DNA from: Sisyra terminalis
Lineage: Eukaryota > Arthropoda > Insecta > Neuroptera > Sisyridae
Reading direction: 5' to 3'
DNA: 64,000 nt
Assembly: GCA_958496175.1 (NCBI GenBank)
Contig: OY292275.1
Location: 41,493,701-41,557,700 of the forward strand
The notes beneath the pieces are model-generated. The model was not told the DNA's origin, searched no databases, and saw nothing but the letters and a program-made list of their open reading frames with translations. Below are positions 57,041-64,000 of this stretch, piece by piece. A program made the position numbers and the translations under genes. Position 1 is the first letter of the stretch, and each line of letters begins with the position of its first letter.

Positions 57041-60000
57041 TATTTTTCTTTATTATCTATTTTCGTTCTTAGGAATATTTTTTTGTTTTTTTCAAAATTC
57101 AAGTTTCAGGTAATAAAAATATAGAAATAACAATTTAATAAATAATATTTTGTTTAACACTTTAATTTTGGACTAATGTAAGGTATTTTTTCAGAATGTT
57201 GAGCCATACTACTAAAGCATATAAGCATACCCAATAAGCATACAAAACGTCCCGCCACGTTACTAGGATTTTTACTCTTACTATAATGATTTTCCCTTTT
57301 TTTTAGTATTATTTTGTTGCTTAATTAATGTAGTTTACGAAGAAATAAACATTGATGTTGAAATAGCAATGCAGTTTTATCGAAACCTGAAAAAACTGTG
57401 TAGTTGAGTATGTTGTAGTCTAACATTCGTATTAATGAAAGGAAAATGACAAATTCTTGCGCTTCCTTTGTTTGGATCACTGGAAAATTCTATACAGTAA
57501 AATATTTTTTTTTATTTCTTTTTTTCCGTTTTCATATATTTGCAATCTGTCCCTGAACAATGAGCAAATCAGATCTACGTCCGCGCTCTATATTGACTCT
57601 ATATAGAGTCAAATCAGCTCCTTGAACTTACTCCCTGTGAGGCAATTCCAGAAACGTGTAACGTTTGTAGTAAAATTTGATACTAAAAATTTGTTTTTGT
57701 TAATTTTTCGTACCGAAGATCCGATTTTTACTTAATTGGACCGTTATAATTTTCTCTATAACTGTTTCTTTAAGGTTTTAATCACGCAAGTACATTATTC
57801 AAAATGCAATAAAACTGCGTCACTGTGAAAATATCGGTCCAAGCATAAATTATTTACATTTTTAATTAAAATAAAAAAACTTTATGGTGAGAAAACTTAA
57901 TTAATAAATTTAAACTAAGCAAACACTATACATAAAACATTCTATCACACTTAAATAAAGAAAATAATTATGATAAAATTGTCACGATTTGGCGTGAAGA
58001 CTTAATAAAGCGATAATTAATATGCTGCATACAAATTTATGTACATCTATATGTTATACGATGTGTCGACAGATGTTGTGTAGTTTGGCTTTCAGTTTTG
58101 GAAATTGCAACGAATTTTGAAGTTCACAGGAATAAATTGAACAATTGGAACAAAAAATAACATTGCAAGCTTCAGACAGCTACAAAAAGTGTGTCGAAAA
58201 AGCCAACATCTGGTATAACACATTTTTTTCTAAATTTCTAGAAAGTAATAACTTTTCTGGAAAATATATTTCATTTACAGTTATTGAAACTTTCAAGTTT
58301 CTACTTATTGTATTTGTTCTAAAAACAAACCAAAATACCTAAGCAATTATTAAGGTTGTCACCTATTTTTCACGTAAGCTTTTCTAGTGTTAGTAATTTT
58401 TCGTTTGGTTAATAATAGTTTATTATTTGAGTTCTTAATGTCATTTCAGAAAAACATAAGCCTTATAATTTTTTTTTAATATTTCTTTTAATGTTTACGA
58501 TAAAGTTTTGATATTTATCCCAAAATTCAAATTATTTTTTTCGCAGTAATAAATTTTTCATTTCATAGGTGCCTACTTATTGGTTTCCTCATAAACAATA
58601 ATTCTTTTTATATCGATTCGCAGCACAAGACTTGGAGTTTTCCATTTGCTTTTTTTTCATCTGATTTCTTAAATTTGATTTTGTTTTGACATATATCACC
58701 ACGTTTGTACCAAATACACCAATACACCCGCTACTTCGTCAGCGAAACATAACTTAGAGTCGACAATGTTAATGATTAATTTCATTAATTGTACTGTTGG
58801 CTTTACATAATAAATTTCTTCGCCTTGGTTTATTTTCTTAAATTAATGTTGTAAATTAAAATTAGAAAAATAAACGTTTTAAGCCCTGTATCATTCCTTA
58901 TGATTGAAAATTGAAAAAAAAAAATGTTACCTTAGCAAATTAGGACTTTTATATTTCTATTTTTTTTTTTGCAAAAATTGTGATTCTTATTTTAAGGATT
59001 TCCTAAGAGAAGTAAAAAAAATCGATAAAATTTTTTGGGTGTTATTTGCTAAACGCTGTAATTACTAACTTTCCGTACTTGTTATTGAGCCCAAAGTATA
59101 TTAAAATCTTTGGAAATAATTTATCTATAAACTAAAATTAAAAATATTAAAATAGAATTAGTTGATTTAAATTGATCGAGAATTAAATAGACAGAGATAC
59201 GTTGTATTGTAAATATATAAAGAAGACAGAACAAAACAATTTGAAACAATGCAATTTAAATGCCGAACTTTATCAAAAGATAAATTACCCAGAGCTTAAA
59301 ATACTTGCATAGATATCTTCATTGAAGTACCACAGATATTAATAACAATTTTTTTTTTCGTAAATAACTCTTAAAATACAACTCCTGAACATAGTACAGT
59401 TACCCTCCTATAAGATAGTAGATTAATTCCACGTTATTGAAAAACGCGTTGTACGAGCATTCTCGTATAATTGAGCAAGGTTTAATTCGAGTTTTAAGGA
59501 TTAATCATCGTTATGAATAAAATATCTGCATTTTATTAAAATCAAACTGAGCATTGTAAATAAACAATTTTTGCATTCATATATATGATGCGGGAAATCC
59601 CCACGTTATATGGATGAAAACCTATGTTATACAAGGGATACGAAATCCCGTTATATGAAAAAGCTTTATCAGAGTACCGTGTTGTACACACGGAAGGGTA
59701 TTTGAAGAACGCGAATTTCGAAGAATACGTAAATATATATTCCTCTGAATTATGCGATTTTCGAGAAATTCTTTTGAATATGAATAAAAATGTCATTTTC
59801 TTTTGTATTGATAGCAAAAATTTAAGACAAAACGTTTTTTCAAGAATAAATAAAAAAATAATTTGAATTGTTTTAGATACACACAATTTCCTAGAAATGT
59901 TTCAATTTCTTCTTAATCCCAACATGGTGGCTGATATATGGTGATTAATATGGTTGTCACGCGGTATAATTTAAATATTTGAGGACCTACTGGACGGGCC

Positions 60001-61085
60001 TTCTCAAAGGACTCTCTATCTCTCAACATAAAATGCAGCAAAAATTCTTAATTTTATATATTACAACAACAAAAATAAAATAAAACGTACTTTTTTCTCA
60101 TTTAAAATAAATCCCTATTTGTAGCCTCGACCAACATGGTTCCAAGGAACTGGGAATTAATAGTGTTCTTCGGGAATTACCAGAAATAAGTCACAAACAA
60201 AACAGAGTTTTTCACAAATATTCACCAATTCATCAATTGGCTCAAAAGAAAATTGAAAGTTTCTCAAATTAGCTGACTGCTTTTGCGAAATAATGGTAAT
60301 TTGGAACAGGTATACTTTAAACCGATACAATATGGCAACGTCTCATTCACCTTTTTGTTTTTAACTTATTGCTTGTATAAATCAATAAATTCGTTACAGT
60401 TGATTAATTATCGATCAATTAATTATTCCTTTATTTATTATGGTCAAAATTTATTTCTAAATTAAATTAAAAACGAAATAAAAAATCAGACATTGCAAAA
60501 TTGTACCGGACTAAAACATAGGTATTTTTATCGTCAATTTTACAAAGAAATAAATATTTACGGCTCTGTTTTTATGTAAACTTGAAGTTATTTTGTATGA
60601 ATTAATATCTACGAAAAAAGTGTGTCAGTAAAATTTACTGCAAAATTCTTAATTAAAAATCTTAGTTTTTAATTTCGTAAGTTTTAATGCTTTCATTAAT
60701 GAAATTAGGCACATATGCGCCACTTTAACATTTCTTTTATTTCCACTTTAAAAACCTCATTTAGACAAACGGCTCCCTAAAATTTCAATTTTTCATCCCA
60801 CTTCGGTTATTTTTTTTTTATTTCTGGTAAGCATCCGAGCAATTTAATGAATATGATTCCATCCAATTAAATTCACATCATCGTTTGCTTTAAAATTTAA
60901 AAATTTTCAAACTTAAATAGAACGGCGAATGCAAACAGATATACAAACAAAGTTTCAATTGAGTCCGTTTTTCCTTTTCACTTCTCGATTATGCAAATCT
61001 CTAGTTTTAATTTGGAAATGTTAGTTTTGAGCAAACGACCCAATGTGAGATGCCTACATTAAAATATAATTATAATTAATGTGAC
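57041..61085. other. Gene-free AT-rich stretch
   Basis: No supported gene. Opposed open frames at 59542-59886 (114 codons minus, 80 plus) have no domain. A perfect 20-bp palindrome occurs at 57593. Confidence 0.5.
57593..57612. repeat. Perfect 20-bp palindrome
   Basis: TTGACTCTATATAGAGTCAA is its own reverse complement with no spacer. Confidence 0.95.
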
Positions 61086-61570
61086 AAAACACGAGCGAGT
61101 TGCTTAAAAATGTAATAAGTTACCACACATTATAGGTGGCAGGTTTTTAAAAATGTGCCTGTTGTTGTGTTGGTTGGTGTTTTTTTTTTTTTCTAATTAT
61201 TTTCCATGGAAAGGTTTCAATTCTTGTAAATTAATGATAATGCGCACGAATTTAAGCAGCAAATGTGTGAGAAATGAACGGCTACATATGATTGTGATTA
61301 AAAATGAAACGAAATGAAATGAATTTACGTGATCGCCGAGAAAATGCGTCGGTCGTTGGAAAATCAGTTTGCGTTATTTTCGTTATACGTAATATTTTGC
61401 AAGTGTGAGCGCGACTCCGCATTGCGTACTTTGTTTGTGCTTTTCGTATCGTCTAGATATTGCACACGGAAATCCCCCTTATCATAATAAACCAACAAGA
61501 GGACAGAGACTTGCCGCCTCGTCCTCCGTCATCCTCAACGTTTCCATTCCCATTATCTGGGGAGTTTCCT
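61086..61570. other. GC-richer unique patch
   Basis: Higher GC and CpG than its flanks, including GATCGCCGAGAAAATGCGTC (61331) and repeated AAACGAAATGAAATGAA. Overlapping short open frames at 61405-61660 show no domain. Candidate conserved noncoding DNA by composition only. Confidence 0.25.
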
Positions 61571-62165
61571 TTTGTATCCCGGATAAGTAATATGAGAATA
61601 TGCTATTTACTCTTAAGCCTTCAACTAGTCGCTTCATTTCGGCCTCTCTGTGCTCTATAAACAGAAATGATCTTCATATATTAAACAGATTTGTCGTGCT
61701 GATTGCTTTATTAGTATTCAAACGCACCTTCCTCGTATAATTCACAATATTGTTCAAACATCTCTCATTTAAATTCAAATCAAACCTCACTCAAAGAATA
61801 AAAGCTACTATTGCTCATAAAAAGCACACTTCTCAAAAGTTGTTTTCTTTTCAAAAATGAAGTATTCAAAAATATCTATAATATCATGTTTTAGCTTGCA
61901 GTAAAGAGGATAGTCCACTTAACAGTACAAACAATGACTAATTTCCTATTTGTTATGTTAAAGTACAGCAAGGTTTATAAATTACACAGGTAACCCCATT
62001 AGAAAAAAAAATTACGTCATACGAAGAATTTTGAAATTTGAATCAGTCTGAAGATATGCACGAATTTCTTCTGGATACGTCACGTACCGCATGAGGCCAC
62101 CTGTGTATTTTATAAACCTTGAAAGTACAGTTCATATTTATGGTAAAAAATAACAAACTCTAAAG

Positions 62166-62763
62166 CAGGCCATTCACGCACCGACTTGCAGTACTGCTAG
62201 TCGGACTAATAGTTGGATCGCTTACATCAGTGGTGGCGAACCTTTTTATGTCCGCGTGCCAACAATTTACAAATAGAATATAACTATAAGTTTAACTATA
62301 AAATAACTATAACTATAACTAATACATATATTTATCGAGTTGCTGCCATGCCTAAAAGGAATTAATGGGAGAAAAATTTTGTTTAAAAATAACCAGATAA
62401 AAACAGCCAAAATAGTAATTGTTAAATTATAAGCCTGTAAGTTCAACTTAGTATTTTAAACCCTTGCGTTACCATGCCAGGTATTTCACACATCTCACAA
62501 AGTTTTAAGTATGGTAAGTTAAGGGTTAACTTAATTTTTACGTGTATAAAATGATATCACTTATAAATCGTTCATGTGTCAGCAAAATTTTGTACGGGCC
62601 GCCTCTGGCACGCGTGTCATCGGTTCGCCACCACTGGCCTACATGATCCTACTAGTCCGACTAGACATCCAACTTCCAACGACACCATTCACGGTTCGAC
62701 TTTAGATCCAACTTCGAAAATCGGACTATAAGTTGGACTGCAAGTCGAAGCGTGAATGGCCAG
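62166..62763. mobile_element. MITE family M1 copy, split by a hAT insertion
   Basis: The left part CAGGCCATTCACGCACCGAC ... AGTTGGATC and the right part CCTACTAGTCCGACTAG ... GTGAATGGCCAG are the two ends of the element also found at 4832-4968. They are separated by the element at 62228-62636. The right part retains GTTCGACTTTAGATCCAACT like the short copy. Confidence 0.85.
62220..62644. mobile_element. hAT-like MITE nested inside M1
   Basis: The element 62228-62636 begins CAGTGGTGGCGAACC and ends with the complement of the same sequence. Subterminal CGTGCCA is mirrored by GGCACGCG. Flanking octamers GCTTACAT and GCCTACAT differ by one base, a hAT-type duplication. The interior has an (ATAACT)n-like microsatellite at about 62280-62322. 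Confidence 0.9.
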
Positions 62764-62828
62764 CTTTAGAATCTGGAAAAAACATATTTGAGCCATCCTC
62801 AGAAGTCACCGAAGTAGGGTTTTCAAAT

Positions 62829-63454
62829 GAATAGTGCAGGGGTGGACAACCTTAATATAAGTATGATCGACAATATTTTTTCTTATTTACTCGCGATCGA
62901 CTACAAAAAATGGGTCAAATAAAAACAAAGACCAATTTAAGGGGTTACATGGGTTAAATCGGAGAAAAAATGGTCTATTATCATTTTTTTCCTTATAAAT
63001 TCTAAAATTTTGGTAGAAAATTTGTTAAAACTCCCCCATTGCGACGTTATTTCCGGTGATCCTTTGGAAATGAGATGTGTCCGCATTGACAGCAAAACTC
63101 ATAACAGGGACATACGGGGATAAAAGTGAAAAAAAAAATACTTCTTTTAGTTAAAACTTGGACGAAGGAAAAAATAGTGAAAATTAGAACTTAGGTAATC
63201 CTTTTTACAAATAAATGCAAATTGTAAATTTTATCTTGAAGACATGTGCAAAAATTCATCAAATTCGGTTTAGTAGTTCTTGGGAAATCTTGACAACTGA
63301 CTTTGAAAACACAGTTTCTAGAAAAACGCGACAATAGAGGAGCAACTAAACCGATATACCTGCGACATTTTTTAAAATGCATTATTATACATTATTTAAA
63401 ATGCCTGCGATCGACTCGATCGCGATTGACCGTTTGCCCATCCCTGGAATAGAG
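62829..63454. mobile_element. hAT-type element of the H1 family, second copy
   Basis: The element 62837-63446 begins CAGGGGTGGACAACC and ends with the complement of CAGGGATGGGCAAACGG. Octamers GAATAGTG and GAATAGAG flank it (7 of 8). Its left end matches the right end of H1 (29019-30052) and its right end matches H1's left, so the two are inverted relatives. The interior begins TTAAGGGGTTACATGG, again a TTAA-GGGG junction, but unlike H1's insert. The 63-codon frame inside is not called. Confidence 0.88.
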
Positions 63455-64000
63455 GCATGAGGAATTGGGGATATCAAGCCCTGGGGAAAAGCCCGGAGAC
63501 TACAGTGTTGAGGTTTAAATGACTTCATAGAATATTTTTCAAACTACCCTCTCAATGGCAAATGATTTTTTTTTAATGATGTACCATATTCGCTCCGTGC
63601 ATGATGGAAACGACATCTGACGGTGGCACTAAATTAGGCTAAATTATACCACGTAGAAGTAGTTGAAAAGCACCTTATATAATGAGTGCTCCTTTAAGAG
63701 AAGTACATTTGTGAAAGAATGATAAAAAAACCTTTTTAGAGCATTCATTTATCTACAAGAATATACGTTTTTAATTCTTTCAATCTAATGGTTCAATAGT
63801 TTTGAGAAGAAAATGGGTTATGAATTGAAAATTCAAAAATTGCGACAATAGATCTCGTAATATCAATATTAACGGTTTAAAATTTTACAATACATTGTTT
63901 TGTCATCCTTAATAATATTTTTTAATATATCTTTAAAAAAATAAGTTGATTTTTTGGTCTAGTCAAATACTTACTGAATAATCATAGAAATCTGTAAAAA
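63455..64000. other. Gene-free stretch to window end
   Basis: Nothing recognised. Slightly GC-richer until about 63520, then AT-rich. Confidence 0.45.

Noticed and set aside
59542..59886. Opposed open frames of 114 and 80 codons
   Set aside because: Both strands are open over the same AT-rich DNA, with no domain, splice or start context favouring either.
1..64000. CRISPR arrays, operons, prokaryotic terminators, rRNA
   Set aside because: No regularly spaced repeats, gene clusters or rRNA-like sequence. All evidence points to eukaryotic nuclear DNA.

Overview
The window is strongly AT-rich, intron- and repeat-dominated DNA from an arthropod nuclear genome, most probably an insect. The evidence is indirect: decayed Jockey/CR1-like LINE fragments, a Mutator-type (MULE/Phantom-like) transposase relic, hAT-type elements with 8-bp target duplications, a tRNA-derived SINE family, and small elements carrying hammerhead-ribozyme-like motifs. 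There is no bacterial or viral gene organisation, and no rRNA or functional tRNA gene was recognised. Species and order cannot be fixed by reading alone.

Only one stretch looks like a cellular gene: a CpG-richer block (about 27.55-28.38 kb) followed by an ATG-initiated 95-codon frame (28384-28671). It ends in TAA three bases before a consensus 5' splice site (CAG/GTTAGT at 28674/28675). I read it as a 5' exon of a plus-strand gene whose remaining exons lie in, or beyond, the repeat-filled DNA to the right. I do not recognise the protein.

Layout. 0-1 kb: copy A of an unclassified dispersed repeat (family R1), with copies B at 36.1-37.9 kb and C at 56.1-57.0 kb. 4.8 kb: a 137-bp TIR element whose relative is at 62.2-62.8 kb. 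5.4-5.9 kb: MULE transposase pseudogene. 8.4-10.2 kb: repeat family R2 copy A, carrying a 188-bp hammerhead-like insertion and a foldback. 14.5 kb: 123-bp hAT MITE. 17.7-20.5 kb: hAT element, a hammerhead-like motif, and a degenerate tandem repeat. 25.1-27.0 kb: R2 copy B, inverted relative to A. 28-28.7 kb: the exon. 28.7-30.1 kb: intronic foldback and a 1-kb hAT element with an inner TTAA-type element. 31.6-33.7 kb: SINE, LINE 3' end and two large foldbacks. 35.8-40.7 kb: SINEs and R1 copy B. 40.7-43.3 kb: very AT-rich, empty. 44.8-45.4 kb: open frame with a 25-codon tandem duplication. 48.9 kb: SINE. 50.8-52.6 kb: inverted repeat with a nested 930-bp TIR element. 53.4 kb: perfect 33-bp hairpin. 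55.1-56.1 kb: Jockey-like LINE relic. 62.2-63.4 kb: MITE-in-MITE and a second hAT of the 29-kb family.

Most of the interest is in the mobile DNA. One small element has a hammerhead-like fold and a clean 10-bp target duplication that is confirmed by an empty site 18 kb away in the same window. Several GC-richer, repeat-free patches (7.0-7.7, 11.4-11.7, 15.7-16.6, 22.0-23.4, 30.5-30.9, 43.3-43.8, 61.1-61.6 kb) may be conserved cis-regulatory DNA; that is inference from base composition only.
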